Under the pieces are notes generated by a model. It did no database searches and was not told the DNA's origin. It was given only the letters and a program-made list of their open reading frames with translations. DNA of 64,000 nucleotides, taken from positions 310,001-374,000 of the forward strand of contig NZ_FMAD01000001.1 in NCBI RefSeq assembly GCF_900094595.1, written 5' to 3'. Numbering within the stretch: position 1 is the first letter of the stretch; every line of letters begins with the position of its first letter. Origin of the DNA: Cupriavidus alkaliphilus. GTDB taxonomy: Bacteria; Pseudomonadota; Gammaproteobacteria; Burkholderiales; Burkholderiaceae. Positions 8,126 to 16,920 of the stretch are shown in pieces. The position numbers were made by a program, and so were the translations under genes.

Positions 8126-9091
8126 ATGGGCATCATGAACGACATCGCAGAAGCCACCTCGGGCGTGGCGCACCTGTTGCAGGTACAGAACGACCATCTC
8201 GACCGCCTCGAGGCGGAATCGATCTACATCATCCGCGAGGTGGTGGCCGAGTGCCGCAACCCGGCGCTGCTGTTCTCGGGCGGCAAGGATTCGATCGTGA
8301 TGCTGCACCTGGCACTGAAGGCGTTCCGGCTGGGCGAGCGCAAGATCGAGCTGCCGTTCCCGCTGGTGCATATCGACACCGGCCACAACTACCCGGAAGT
8401 GATTGCGTTCCGCGACCAGCGCGTGGCTGAGCTCGGTGCGCGCCTGGTGGTCGGCCATGTCGAGGACTCGATCAAGCGCGGCACCGTGCGCCTGCGCAAG
8501 GACACCGATTCGCGCAACGCGGCGCAGGCCGTGACGCTGCTCGAAACCATCGGCGAGCACCAGTTCGACGCGCTGATGGGCGGCGCCCGCCGCGACGAAG
8601 AGAAGGCCCGCGCCAAGGAGCGCATCTTCTCGTTCCGCGACGAGTTCGGCCAGTGGGACCCGAAGGCCCAGCGCCCGGAGCTGTGGAGCCTGTACAACGC
8701 CCGCATGGCGCAGGGCGAGCAGATGCGCGTGTTCCCGATCTCGAACTGGACCGAGCTGGACGTGTGGCAGTACATCGCCCGCGAAAACCTGGCGCTGCCG
8801 CCGATCTACTACGCGCACCAGCGCGAGGTGGTGCGCAAGAACGGCCTGCTGGTGCCGGTCACGCCGATCACGCCCAAGCAGGATGGCGATGTCAGCGAAG
8901 TGCTGTCGGTCCGCTTCCGCACCGTCGGCGACATCAGCTGCACCTGCCCAGTGGCCAGCGTGGCCGATTCGCCCGAAGCGATCATTGCCGAGACCGCGGT
9001 GACCGAGATCACCGAGCGCGGCGCCACCCGCATGGACGACCAGACCAGCGAAGCCTCGATGGAGCGCCGCAAGAAGGAAGGCTACTTCTAA
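8126..9091 (+). CDS. cysD: sulfate adenylyltransferase small subunit
   Basis: A 321-residue PP-loop ATP sulfurylase subunit, which with CysN makes adenylyl sulfate from ATP and sulfate. It shows the LLFSGGKDSIVMLHLA PP-loop motif (about residues 49-64), the VHIDTGHNYPEVI segment, DALMGGARRDEEKARAKER, and the C-terminal MERRKKEGYF tail typical of CysD. A second in-frame ATG lies three codons in (MGIMNDIAE); either start is possible. It sits between cysH and cysN on the same strand with short gaps. Confidence 0.96.
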   Translation: MGIMNDIAEATSGVAHLLQVQNDHLDRLEAESIYIIREVVAECRNPALLFSGGKDSIVMLHLALKAFRLGERKIELPFPLVHIDTGHNYPEVIAFRDQRVAELGARLVVGHVEDSIKRGTVRLRKDTDSRNAAQAVTLLETIGEHQFDALMGGARRDEEKARAKERIFSFRDEFGQWDPKAQRPELWSLYNARMAQGEQMRVFPISNWTELDVWQYIARENLALPPIYYAHQREVVRKNGLLVPVTPITPKQDGDVSEVLSVRFRTVGDISCTCPVASVADSPEAIIAETAVTEITERGATRMDDQTSEASMERRKKEGYF

Positions 9092-9116
9092 GCCGCACGC
9101 AGCAAAGGATCCAGAC

Positions 9117-10421
9117 ATGACTCACCAAGCAACCCACCAAGGCCTGCTGCGCTTCATCACCGCCGGCTCCGTCGACGACGGCAAGAGCACGCTGATCGGC
9201 CGCCTGCTGTACGACAGCAAGGCGGTGCTGTCCGACCAGCTGACCGCGCTGGCCAATGCCAAGAACAAGCGCACCGCCGGCGAGCAGATCGACTTCTCGC
9301 TGCTGACCGACGGCCTGGAAGCCGAGCGCGAGCAGGGCATCACCATCGACGTGGCGTACCGCTACTTCTCGACCGCGCGCCGCAAGTTCATCATCGCGGA
9401 TACGCCGGGCCACGAGCAGTACACCCGCAACATGGTCACCGGCGCCTCGACCGCGCACGCGGCCATCGTGCTGGTCGATGCCACCCGCGTCACCGTCACC
9501 GACGGCCGCGCCGAACTGCTGGCGCAGACCAAGCGCCACTCGGCGATCCTGAAGCTGCTGGAAATCCAGCACGTGATCGTCGCCGTCAACAAGATGGACC
9601 TGGTCGACTACAGCGAGCAGAGCTTCAACGAGATCCGCGCCGCCTACGCCGAACTGGCCGAGCAATTGGGCCTGAAGGACGTGCGCTACGTGCCGGTGTC
9701 CGCGCTGCGCGGCGACAACATCGTGCACGAGAGCGACGCCATGCCGTGGTACCAGGGCGAGCCGCTGCTGCCGCTGCTGGAAGAGCTGCCGGTGGAAGAG
9801 GCCGCGCCCGAGGATGACGCCGCGCTGCGCTTCCCGGTGCAGCTGGTGATCCGCCAGGACGGCTCGCAGTCGGACGACTTCCGCGGCTATGCCGGCCGCG
9901 TCGAAGCCGGCACCGTGCGCGTCGGCCAGAAGCTGCGCGTGCTGCCCGCCAACCGCGAAGCGGTGGTGGCCGAAGTGCTGACTCCGAACGGCGCCGCGGC
10001 ATCGGCCAACGTCGGCGACACGGTCACCGTGCGCCTGGCCGAGGACGTCGATGTATCACGCGGTGACATGTTCGTCGCCGCCGACGCGACCGCGGCCTCC
10101 GCCAAAAAGCTGCAGGCCGACCTGTGCTGGTTCGACGACGAGTCGCTGAACCCGGCGCGCAAGTACGTGCTCAAGCACACCACGGCGAGCGTGTTCGCGC
10201 GCGTGTCGGCGGTGGACCGCGTGCTGGACGTGCACACGCTGTCGCACGAGACCGGCCGCCACGACATCCGCCTGAACGATATCGGTTCGGTGCAGATCTC
10301 GCTGCAGAAGCCGATCGTGTGCGACGCCTACGGCGATAATCCGGCCACGGGCGCCTTCGTGCTGATCGACGAGGCGACCAACCACACGGTGGCCGCAGGC
10401 ATGATCCGTGCGTTCTCCTGA
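9117..10421 (+). CDS. cysN: sulfate adenylyltransferase large (GTPase) subunit
   Basis: A 434-residue translation-factor-like GTPase whose hydrolysis drives APS formation by CysD. The P-loop GSVDDGKST lies at residues 17-25, G3 DTPGHE at 95-100 and G4 NKMD at 158-161, followed by two beta-barrel domains. The length matches stand-alone CysN; there is no C-terminal CysC (APS kinase) fusion. It starts 25 bases after cysD. An AAAGGATC purine stretch precedes the ATG. Confidence 0.95.
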   Translation: MTHQATHQGLLRFITAGSVDDGKSTLIGRLLYDSKAVLSDQLTALANAKNKRTAGEQIDFSLLTDGLEAEREQGITIDVAYRYFSTARRKFIIADTPGHEQYTRNMVTGASTAHAAIVLVDATRVTVTDGRAELLAQTKRHSAILKLLEIQHVIVAVNKMDLVDYSEQSFNEIRAAYAELAEQLGLKDVRYVPVSALRGDNIVHESDAMPWYQGEPLLPLLEELPVEEAAPEDDAALRFPVQLVIRQDGSQSDDFRGYAGRVEAGTVRVGQKLRVLPANREAVVAEVLTPNGAAASANVGDTVTVRLAEDVDVSRGDMFVAADATAASAKKLQADLCWFDDESLNPARKYVLKHTTASVFARVSAVDRVLDVHTLSHETGRHDIRLNDIGSVQISLQKPIVCDAYGDNPATGAFVLIDEATNHTVAAGMIRAFS

Positions 10422-10459
10422 TCGGTAGCGAACAGGATCGACCGGACAAGGGGTTGGAG

Positions 10460-11260
10460 ATGGGCAAGCAGGCACAGAAGACTTTCGGCAAGGTGTACCT
10501 GATCGGGGCAGGCCCCGGTGCGGCAGACCTCATTACGGTGCGTGGTGCACGGCTTTTGGGCGAAGCCCAGGTGGTGCTGCACGACGCGCTGGTATCGCCG
10601 GAGATGCTGGCCTGGTGTCCGCAGGCGGAGCTGGTAGAGGTCGGCAAGCGCTGCGGCCAGCGCTCCACCGCGCAGCTGTTCATCAACCGCCAGATCGTCG
10701 ACCTGGCCAGCAAGTACGAGCGCGTGGTGCGGCTCAAGGGCGGCGACCCGATGCTGTTCGGCCGCGCCGACGAGGAACTGCAGGCGCTGGAAGCGGCTGG
10801 CATCGAGTATGAAGTGGTGCCCGGCATCACCGCCGCGCTGGCGGCCGCGTCCGCGATCGGCAAGCCGCTGACCAAGCGCGGCGTGTCGCGCAGCGTGGCC
10901 TTTGCCACGCAGGCCAAGGCCGCGGACGGCGAGGGTTCGGCCGATATCGAAGCCGCGGTCAGGGCCGACACGCTGGTCTACTACATGGGTCGCGATCAGG
11001 CCGCATCGATCGCCGCGCAGCTGATCGCGCACGGCAAGCCCGCGTCGACGCCGGCGTGGGTGGTGGAAGCCGCCACCACGCCGCAACAGCGCAGCCGCGA
11101 GTTCACGCTCGGCCAGATGGCGGCCGGTGAGGCGGCGTCGTGGATCGACCCGGTGCAGCCGAGCCTGCTGATGATCGGCGCCGCGCTGGCCGCGCGCGCG
11201 ACCGAGGCGCCGCGGGAGGACGCGGGCGTGACGAACATGCGCGCGGCGCGCGCTGCCTGA
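10460..11260 (+). CDS. cobA: uroporphyrinogen-III C-methyltransferase (SUMT)
   Basis: A 266-residue single-domain SAM-dependent methylase that makes precorrin-2, the branch point to siroheme and cobalamin. It has GAGPGAADLIT at residues 16-26, VVLHDALVSPEM, and the VVRLKGGDPMLFGRADEE signature. The precorrin-2 dehydrogenase/chelatase domain of E. coli CysG is missing. AAGGGG ends 6 bases before ATG 10460, which favours this start over a TTG six bases upstream. As last gene of the cys run it should feed siroheme to CysI. Confidence 0.93.
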   Translation: MGKQAQKTFGKVYLIGAGPGAADLITVRGARLLGEAQVVLHDALVSPEMLAWCPQAELVEVGKRCGQRSTAQLFINRQIVDLASKYERVVRLKGGDPMLFGRADEELQALEAAGIEYEVVPGITAALAAASAIGKPLTKRGVSRSVAFATQAKAADGEGSADIEAAVRADTLVYYMGRDQAASIAAQLIAHGKPASTPAWVVEAATTPQQRSREFTLGQMAAGEAASWIDPVQPSLLMIGAALAARATEAPREDAGVTNMRAARAA

Positions 11261-11269
11261 GGTTTTTTT

Positions 11270-11295
11270 CCCCTCTCCCATTTATGGGCGAGGGG
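11270..11295. repeat. hairpin repeat of the CCCTCTCCC / GGGxGAGGGG type, copy 1
   Basis: A near-perfect inverted repeat, CCCCTC-T-CCCAT-TT-ATGGG-C-GAGGGG, lies 9 bases after the cobA stop and is preceded by a run of T. It resembles two other elements in this window (16801-16830 and 28518-28548), each also just downstream of a gene on the plus strand. It may aid transcript ending or stability. Confidence 0.55.
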
Positions 11296-11330
11296 AGAAG
11301 ACCAGCAGCATCGACGCGTCAAAGAAAATA

Positions 11331-11360
11331 CCCCGTGCGGAATTCCGGCACGGGGTTTTT
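11331..11360. terminator. bidirectional rho-independent terminator between cobA and the chelatase gene
   Basis: An 8-bp stem CCCCGTGC / GCACGGGG (11331-11338, 11348-11355) is followed by five T. On the opposite side it is preceded by an A-rich AAAGAAAATA, so it can end both the plus-strand cys operon and the minus-strand gene that stops at 11380. Confidence 0.8.
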
Positions 11361-11379
11361 CATTGAGGCCGTCACGACT

Positions 11380-11775
11380 TCAGGCAGCGGGCGGAGTCCC
11401 GGGCAGCGACGCCACGCAATACGCCGCGATCGCCTCCAGCACCGCATCCGACTCTCCCACCGCGGCCGCGCAATGGATGCGCAGCCCGGGATGGGCCTGC
11501 CGGCACTGGTCGATCAGCGCCGGCAAATCGCGCCGGATATGCCCGCCCTGGCCGAAGAACACCGGCACCACGGTGACCTCGGTCACGCCCTCTGCGGCCA
11601 GTTCGGCCAGCGCATCCGCCAGCAGCGGCGACATCAGCTCCAGGAACGCCAGCCGCACCGCGCAGCCGGGCAGGGCGGCCACCAGCTTCTGCTGCAGCCG
11701 CTCGAACGGCTCGCGCCAGCGCGCATCGCGCGCGCCGTGCGCGAACAGGACCAGGGCGCGGTCGCGGGCTGCCAT
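11380..11775 (-). CDS. CbiX/SirB-type sirohydrochlorin chelatase family protein
   Basis: A small protein of about 131 residues, the size of a single-domain CbiX-S/SirB chelatase. The two metal-site histidines are visible: His13 in LFAHGARD and His79 in GQGGHIRRD. Placed next to cobA and cysI, it is best read as the ferrochelatase (or cobaltochelatase) for sirohydrochlorin; the precorrin-2 oxidising enzyme is not in the window. I chose ATG 11775. The frame is open to an ATG at 11802, but that would overlap the end of lptG by 19 bases. The gene lies just downstream of lptG on the same strand. Confidence 0.85.
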   Translation of the reverse strand: MAARDRALVLFAHGARDARWREPFERLQQKLVAALPGCAVRLAFLELMSPLLADALAELAAEGVTEVTVVPVFFGQGGHIRRDLPALIDQCRQAHPGLRIHCAAAVGESDAVLEAIAAYCVASLPGTPPAA

Positions 11776-11783
11776 GGCCGTGC

Positions 11784-12962
11784 TCAGTGCCGGTCGACCC
11801 AACGCAGCGCCAGCAGCGCCACCATCAGGTAAAGCGTGCCCGGCACCAGCGCCGAGATGATCGGCGGCCAGGTATGCAGCAGGCCGACGTGCGAGAACAG
11901 CGTGTTCGACAGGTGGAACGACAGCCCCAGCATGATGCCGCCGAATACCTTGACGCCGACCGCGCCGGCACGCGCGTGCAGGTAGGCGAACGGCAGCGCC
12001 AGCGCCACCATCACGAACAGCGTCAGCGGGTAGATCACCTTCTTCCAGAACGCGATCTCGTAGCGCTGGGTGTCCTGCTTGTTGTCGCGCAGGTGGCGGA
12101 TATAGCGGAACAGGTCCAGCGTCGACATCCGCTCAGGCGTGACGAGCAGCACCGACAGGATCTGCGGGGTCAGCTCCGAATGCATGGCCACGCGCGGGAA
12201 CTTGACCTGCTCGGCGCGGAAGTCCGGCGCCAGCGCGTCGCGCGCCGGCGCGGCGGCCGCGGGCTGTGCGCCCTGGGCCTGGGGCGCCAGCTCGACGAAG
12301 CGGGTCTCGCTGACGTTCTGCAGCTCCCATGACTGGCCGCCCTGGTAGCGCCCCTCCTGCGCCACGCGGATCACGCGCAGCCGGTACTGGGGGTCGAACT
12401 CGTACATGGTGATGCCGGTGATGGTCTGGTCCGGCCGCAGCCCCGCCACGTTGACGAAGCGGGTGATCTCGCCATCGCCGGCGGCATCCTTGTCGCGGTC
12501 CTTGACCCAGACCCCGGAGCGGAAGCCCGACGACACCGTGGCGCCGATCGCCTCCAGCTTGACCTTCTGCGCATACTGCTCGGCGCGCGGGCCGATGAAC
12601 TCGCCAAACAGGAAGGTCACGATCGCCAGCGGCACCGCCAGCTTGAACAGCGAGAACAGCGCCTGGCGCGTGTTCAGGCCGGCCACGCGGAAGATGGTGT
12701 ACTCGGACTGGCTGGCAAGCTGCGAGAACACATAGATCGCGCTGATCAGCACCGCGATCGGCAGCACCTCGTACACCCGCGTGGGCGCCTGCAGCAGGAC
12801 GTGGAACAGCGCCACCAGGGAGGTGTACTGGGCGTTGACGTTCTCCAGCTCGTTGAGCATGTCGAAGAACACGAACAGCGACAGCACCGCGAACAGGATG
12901 AAGGCGAACACGCCATAGACCAGGCGGCCGAAATAGCGTTCGTAGACGCGCAGGATCCTCAT
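11784..12962 (-). CDS. lptG: LPS export ABC transporter permease LptG
   Basis: A 392-residue YjgP/YjgQ-family inner-membrane protein. It opens with the LptG-like RVYERYFGRLVYGVF and a first helix (about 15-36), followed by helices near 60-80 and 100-120. A large periplasmic jellyroll domain (about 130-300) carries an Ala/Pro-rich insert. Three helices close the protein. With LptF and LptB it extracts lipopolysaccharide from the inner membrane towards LptC/LptA. Its ATG overlaps the lptF stop by 4 bases (ATGA), so the pair is translationally coupled. Confidence 0.94.
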   Translation of the reverse strand: MRILRVYERYFGRLVYGVFAFILFAVLSLFVFFDMLNELENVNAQYTSLVALFHVLLQAPTRVYEVLPIAVLISAIYVFSQLASQSEYTIFRVAGLNTRQALFSLFKLAVPLAIVTFLFGEFIGPRAEQYAQKVKLEAIGATVSSGFRSGVWVKDRDKDAAGDGEITRFVNVAGLRPDQTITGITMYEFDPQYRLRVIRVAQEGRYQGGQSWELQNVSETRFVELAPQAQGAQPAAAAPARDALAPDFRAEQVKFPRVAMHSELTPQILSVLLVTPERMSTLDLFRYIRHLRDNKQDTQRYEIAFWKKVIYPLTLFVMVALALPFAYLHARAGAVGVKVFGGIMLGLSFHLSNTLFSHVGLLHTWPPIISALVPGTLYLMVALLALRWVDRH

Positions 12963-14089
12963 GCCCGGCCTCCGGCGGCGGTCTCGGCATCACGCTTGCG
13001 CAGCCCGAACACGGCGCGCCAGCCACCCAGGCTGCGGTTCTGGCGGTAGCGGAACAGCAGCAGCGCACCCAGGAACACGGCCAGGTGGATCGGCCACCAG
13101 GCCAGCCAGAACGGGATCGAGCCGTTGCGCACCCAGGACTGCGACAGGTTGATCAGGTTGCTGTAGGTCAGGTAGATCAGCACGGCGAACACCAGCGGCG
13201 TGTAGCGGCCCAGGCGCGGGTTCACGTAGGCCAGCGGGATCGCGATCATGACGAAGTTGAAGGCCAGGATCGGCAGCGAGATGCGCCAGATCAGTTCGCC
13301 CAGGTTCTCGCGCGTGGGGTTGCGGATCAGCTCGATGGTGTCGCGGCTCTTGGGCGGCAGCTTGGCCTCGGACTCGGGCGGCTTGTTGTCCACCTTGACC
13401 GCGTAGCGCTCGAACTCGACGATGCGGTAGTCGATCTGGCCGGGCGTGCCGGAATAGCGGCGGCCGTTCTCCATCACCACCAGGCGGTCGCCGTTGGGCA
13501 TGGTCTCGAACTTGCCCTGGTGCGCCAGCGCCACGCCGATCTTGTCGGCTTCGGCATTGGCGACAAAGACATTGCGCGCATGCTTCATGTCGGGGTCCAT
13601 GCCCTCGATGAACAGCACGTAATTGGCCTTGGCCGGCTCGATGAAGCGGCCGGCGGCGATCATCGACATCACCCCGCGCTGCTCGAAGCGGTCGCGGAAC
13701 AGCGCGCTCTGCTGGTTGGCCCACGGCCAGGCGAACAGGCCCAGCAGCAGCGCCAGCAGGATGAAGGGCGCGGCGAACTGCAGCACCGGCTTGACCAGGT
13801 CGCGCAGCGAGATGCCGGCCGAGAACCACACCACCATTTCCGAATCCTTGTACCAGCGCGTCAGCACGATCAGGGTGGAAATGAACAGCGTCGCCGACAG
13901 CAGGATCGACAGGTAGCCGATGGTGGCCAGGCCGATCAGCATCAGCACGTCGTTGGGGCTGGCCTTGCCGTTGGCGGCCATCCCCAGGATGCGGATCACG
14001 AGCGAGGTGAGCATGAAGGTCAGCATCACCAGGAACACCGCCCCGGCGGTGTAGGCAAGCTCGCGTCGCAGGGCTTGTTGAAGGATCAT
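12959..14089 (-). CDS. lptF: LPS export ABC transporter permease LptF
   Basis: A 376-residue partner of LptG, beginning MILQQALRRELAYTAGAVFLVML with six predicted membrane helices around a periplasmic domain (about 120-290). It includes the family-typical MAANGKASPNDVLMLIGL and QSALFRDRFEQRGVMSMI stretches. The frame stays open for another 93 bases upstream, but ATG 14089 matches the usual LptF N-terminus. The gene is divergent from pepA, the usual arrangement in gamma- and beta-proteobacteria, with a 187-bp shared promoter region. Confidence 0.94.
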   Translation of the reverse strand: MILQQALRRELAYTAGAVFLVMLTFMLTSLVIRILGMAANGKASPNDVLMLIGLATIGYLSILLSATLFISTLIVLTRWYKDSEMVVWFSAGISLRDLVKPVLQFAAPFILLALLLGLFAWPWANQQSALFRDRFEQRGVMSMIAAGRFIEPAKANYVLFIEGMDPDMKHARNVFVANAEADKIGVALAHQGKFETMPNGDRLVVMENGRRYSGTPGQIDYRIVEFERYAVKVDNKPPESEAKLPPKSRDTIELIRNPTRENLGELIWRISLPILAFNFVMIAIPLAYVNPRLGRYTPLVFAVLIYLTYSNLINLSQSWVRNGSIPFWLAWWPIHLAVFLGALLLFRYRQNRSLGGWRAVFGLRKRDAETAAGGRA

Positions 14090-14230
14090 GCGGGTTCGGT
14101 TCCGGGCTGCCGGCCGGAGCGGGCGATGTGCCGTGCGAGGTGCCTGGCAGAACAGCTGGCTGACGGCACAGCGTGCTGTCAACGTGACCGGGGCGTATCA
14201 GCGGCGGCAGGTCGCGGGGTAAAAATCGCG

Positions 14231-14236
14231 GATAAT
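14231..14236 (+). promoter_or_regulatory. candidate -10 element of pepA
   Basis: GATAAT fits the sigma70 -10 box at five of six positions and would start transcription near 14243, 34 nt before the pepA ATG. I see no good -35. If used, it rules out the in-frame ATG at 14235. Confidence 0.4.
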
Positions 14237-14276
14237 GGAGGCTTTCGTGTCTAACGAGCCCCTGGAAGGAAGCGCG

Positions 14277-15827
14277 ATGGAATTTAGCACAAAAGCCCTG
14301 GATTGGAGCAAAGCCGGCCAAAATGGTTTCCTGGCGACCAAGACCGACTGCCTGGTGGTCGGCCTGTTCGAAGGCCAGAACCTCGGCGGCGTCGCCAAGG
14401 CCCTCGATGTGGCCACCAAGGGCTTGGTGGGACGGCTGGTCAAGCAGGGCGACTTCGAGGGCAAGCGCGGCACCCACCTGATGCTGCACGAAGTGGCCGG
14501 CGTGGGCGCCGCGCGCGTGCTGCTGGTGGGCCTGGGCAAGGAAGCCGATTTCACCGACAAGGCCTTTGCCGATGCGGTGCGCACCGCGGTGCGTGCCTTG
14601 TCGTCCACGCGTTCGGCCTCGGCCTTGTGGTGCCTGGCGCAACAGGCGCCGCATCAGCGCGACGTGTCGTGGGCCGTGATCACCACCATCACGCTGGTGC
14701 GCGAAGCCGGCTACCGCCTGCTCGAGCGCCATCCGGGCCTGAAGCGGGCCAATGCCCAGAGCGCCGCCAGCGGCAAGCCCAACGGCAACGACAAGGCGTC
14801 GCTGCGCAAGGTCGTGATCGCGGTCGACAGCGGCGATGCCCGCGCCGCGACCCAGGCCGCGGTGCGCGGCACCGCCATCGCCAACGGCATGGAGCTGACG
14901 CGCGACCTCGGCAACCTGCCGTCCAATATCTGCACCCCGACCTACCTGGCCAATACCGCGCGCAATATCGCCAAGCGCCACAAGCTCAAGGCCGAAATCC
15001 TCGGGCGCAAGCAGATCGAGGCCCTGAACATGGGCGCGTTCCTGGCCGTGACCAAGGGCAGCGAGGAGCCGCCGCAGTTCATCGTGCTGCGCTACGACGG
15101 CGCCGGCGCCAAGCAGGCGCCGGTGGTGCTGGTGGGCAAGGGCATTACCTTCGATACCGGCGGCATCTCGCTCAAGCCGGGCGAAGGCATGGACGAGATG
15201 AAGTACGACATGTGCGGCGCGGCCTCGGTGCTTGGCACGATCCAGGCCGTGGCCGAGATGGGCCTGAAGCTCAATGTGGTGGCGGTGGTCCCCACCTGCG
15301 AGAACATGCCCAGCGGCATCGCCACCAAGCCGGGCGACGTGGTCACCAGCATGTCGGGCCAGACCATCGAGATCCTCAACACCGACGCCGAGGGCCGCCT
15401 GATCCTGTGCGACGCGCTCACCTATGTCGAGCGCTTCAAGCCGGCCGCGGTGATCGATGTCGCCACCCTGACCGGCGCCTGCATCATCGCGCTCGGCCAC
15501 GTCAACAGCGGCCTGTACGCGCGCTCCGACGCGCTTGCCGACGCGCTGCTGCAGGCTGGACGCCGCGCCATGGACAGCGCCTGGCGCATGCCGCTGGACG
15601 ACGAATACCAGGACCAGCTCAAGTCCAACTTTGCCGACATGGGCAATATCGGCGGCCGCCCGGCCGGCAGCGTCACCGCGGCCTGCTTCCTGGCGCGCTT
15701 TACCGAGAAGTACGACTGGGCCCACCTGGACATCGCCGGCACCGCGTGGAAGAGCGGCGCGGCCAAGGGCGCCACCGGCCGTCCGGTGCCGCTGCTGACG
15801 CAGTTCCTGATGGACCGCGCCGCCTGA
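14277..15827 (+). CDS. pepA: leucyl aminopeptidase (cytosol aminopeptidase, M17)
   Basis: A 516-residue M17 metallopeptidase that removes N-terminal residues from peptides. The two-metal active site is visible: Lys288 and Asp293 in [10 protein letters not shown], and Asp370/Glu372 in the signature NTDAEGRL (368-375). The C-terminal half is the catalytic domain and the N-terminal 160 residues the macro-like domain; the length is normal for the family. The start is set by GGAAGGAA 5 bases upstream of ATG 14277; an in-frame ATG 42 bases earlier lies inside the probable promoter. holC follows after 34 bases, the standard pairing in proteobacteria. Confidence 0.95.
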   Translation: MEFSTKALDWSKAGQNGFLATKTDCLVVGLFEGQNLGGVAKALDVATKGLVGRLVKQGDFEGKRGTHLMLHEVAGVGAARVLLVGLGKEADFTDKAFADAVRTAVRALSSTRSASALWCLAQQAPHQRDVSWAVITTITLVREAGYRLLERHPGLKRANAQSAASGKPNGNDKASLRKVVIAVDSGDARAATQAAVRGTAIANGMELTRDLGNLPSNICTPTYLANTARNIAKRHKLKAEILGRKQIEALNMGAFLAVTKGSEEPPQFIVLRYDGAGAKQAPVVLVGKGITFDTGGISLKPGEGMDEMKYDMCGAASVLGTIQAVAEMGLKLNVVAVVPTCENMPSGIATKPGDVVTSMSGQTIEILNTDAEGRLILCDALTYVERFKPAAVIDVATLTGACIIALGHVNSGLYARSDALADALLQAGRRAMDSAWRMPLDDEYQDQLKSNFADMGNIGGRPAGSVTAACFLARFTEKYDWAHLDIAGTAWKSGAAKGATGRPVPLLTQFLMDRAA

Positions 15828-15861
15828 GCGCGGCGCCACTAAGTCAGAGCGGAAACCGTCC

Positions 15862-16296
15862 ATGACGCGCATCGACTTCCACAGCAACGTGCCGGACGTG
15901 CTCGGCTATGTCTGCCGGCTGGTCCGCAAGGCCTACGGCGCCGGGCAGAAGGTGGTGATCCACGGCGCGCCGGCGCAGCTTGCGGACCTCGACGCGCGCC
16001 TGTGGACCTTCTCCGCGCTGGACTTCCTGCCGCATTGCGGGCTGGAAAGCCCGCATGCGGCGGCGACGCCGATCCTGCTGGCCGCCACCACCGAGGGCGT
16101 GCCGCACCACCAGCTGCTGATCAACCTGGCTGACGAAGCGCCGGCGCAGTTTGCCAGCTTCGAGCGGCTGATCGAGGTGGTCGGCGCCGGCGACGCCGCG
16201 CGCGAGGCCGGCCGCCAGCGCTACCGCTTCTATCGCGAACGCGGCTATCCGCTGACGCACCACGACATCGGCCAGCCCAAGGGAGACGCCGCATGA
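15862..16296 (+). CDS. holC: DNA polymerase III chi subunit
   Basis: A 144-residue protein of the HolC family, which links the clamp loader (via psi) to single-strand-binding protein. It starts MTRIDFHSNVPD and shows the core pattern YVCRLVRKAYGAGQ, LDARLWTFSALDFLPHC, a PILLA strand and the C-terminal RYRFYRERGYPLTHHD. The position after pepA supports the call. Its stop overlaps the next start (ATGA), so the two genes are coupled. Confidence 0.92.
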   Translation: MTRIDFHSNVPDVLGYVCRLVRKAYGAGQKVVIHGAPAQLADLDARLWTFSALDFLPHCGLESPHAAATPILLAATTEGVPHHQLLINLADEAPAQFASFERLIEVVGAGDAAREAGRQRYRFYRERGYPLTHHDIGQPKGDAA

Positions 16297-16793
16297 GCGA
16301 ACGCACCACCTCGCGGGTGATCCCGCGGCCGGAACCGCACGACAGCATCCCGCTGCTGACCGAGGTCGTCGACCTGCCGGATGCCGACACCGAAGCGCCG
16401 GCGCAGGCGGGCGCTGCGGCGGACGACGGCGTGATCGACACCTTTGGCATGGACGATGCCGGCATGGTGATGCAAGTGGGCGACACCGGGGACGCCGCGC
16501 TGGACGACGCGATCGTGCCGGCCCAGCCCGCAGCCGGGACGGACACCGCCACGGACACCGGCGACGACGACCTGCGCGCAGTGCGCACCGAGCTGCTGAG
16601 CCGCGTGATGATGCGCTTTCGCACCGAATGGCCGCAGGTGGTGGCGGCCCACACCGAAGCCACGCTGCAGTCCCGGCTGGCGCCGCTGACGGCGCAGCTG
16701 GCCAGCGAGCTGACCCAGTCGCTGGAAGCGCGGCTGGTGGAGTGGCTGGACGCGACGCTGGAGGAGATGGAGAAGGCGCCGGGAACGGACTGA
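16293..16793 (+). CDS. hypothetical protein, acidic, beta-proteobacterial (DUF2486-like)
   Basis: A 166-residue protein with no signal peptide or membrane helix. The first 95 residues are acidic and low-complexity (Asp, Ala, Thr rich). The last 70 form an amphipathic helical region (SRVMMRFRTEWPQVVAAHTEATLQ onward in pieces) that could dimerise. I believe it matches a Burkholderiaceae-restricted family of unknown function placed after holC (DUF2486), but this is from memory of gene order. Coupling to holC (4-base overlap) hints at a replication-linked or simply co-expressed role. Confidence 0.75.
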   Translation: MSERTTSRVIPRPEPHDSIPLLTEVVDLPDADTEAPAQAGAAADDGVIDTFGMDDAGMVMQVGDTGDAALDDAIVPAQPAAGTDTATDTGDDDLRAVRTELLSRVMMRFRTEWPQVVAAHTEATLQSRLAPLTAQLASELTQSLEARLVEWLDATLEEMEKAPGTD

Positions 16794-16800
16794 GGGTTTT

Positions 16801-16830
16801 CTTCCCTCTCCCGCTTGCGCCAGAGGGAAG
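16801..16830. repeat. hairpin repeat of the CCCTCTCCC type, copy 2
   Basis: A 9-bp stem CTTCCCTCT / AGAGGGAAG begins 7 bases after the upstream stop codon. The 16-mer at 16804-16819 is identical to 28521-28536 in copy 3. Confidence 0.55.
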
Positions 16831-16870
16831 CCTCTGCCAGGGGCGAGGGTACTGCGAACGCTCTGCACAC

Positions 16871-16901
16871 AAAAAAGCCTGCGATACCTCGCAGGCTTTT
16901 T
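16871..16901. terminator. bidirectional rho-independent terminator
   Basis: A perfect 11-bp stem AAAGCCTGCGA / TCGCAGGCTTT with a 4-base loop is flanked by A and T runs on both sides. It separates the pepA-holC unit from ilvD, which stops at 16921 on the other strand. Confidence 0.9.
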
Positions 16902-16920
16902 GCCATCCGCCGCGCCGCGC

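Noticed and set aside
12990-15887. 965-codon minus-strand frame spanning pepA and lptF
   Set aside because: It runs antisense to pepA and out of frame through lptF. Composition is non-protein-like and it has no ribosome site.
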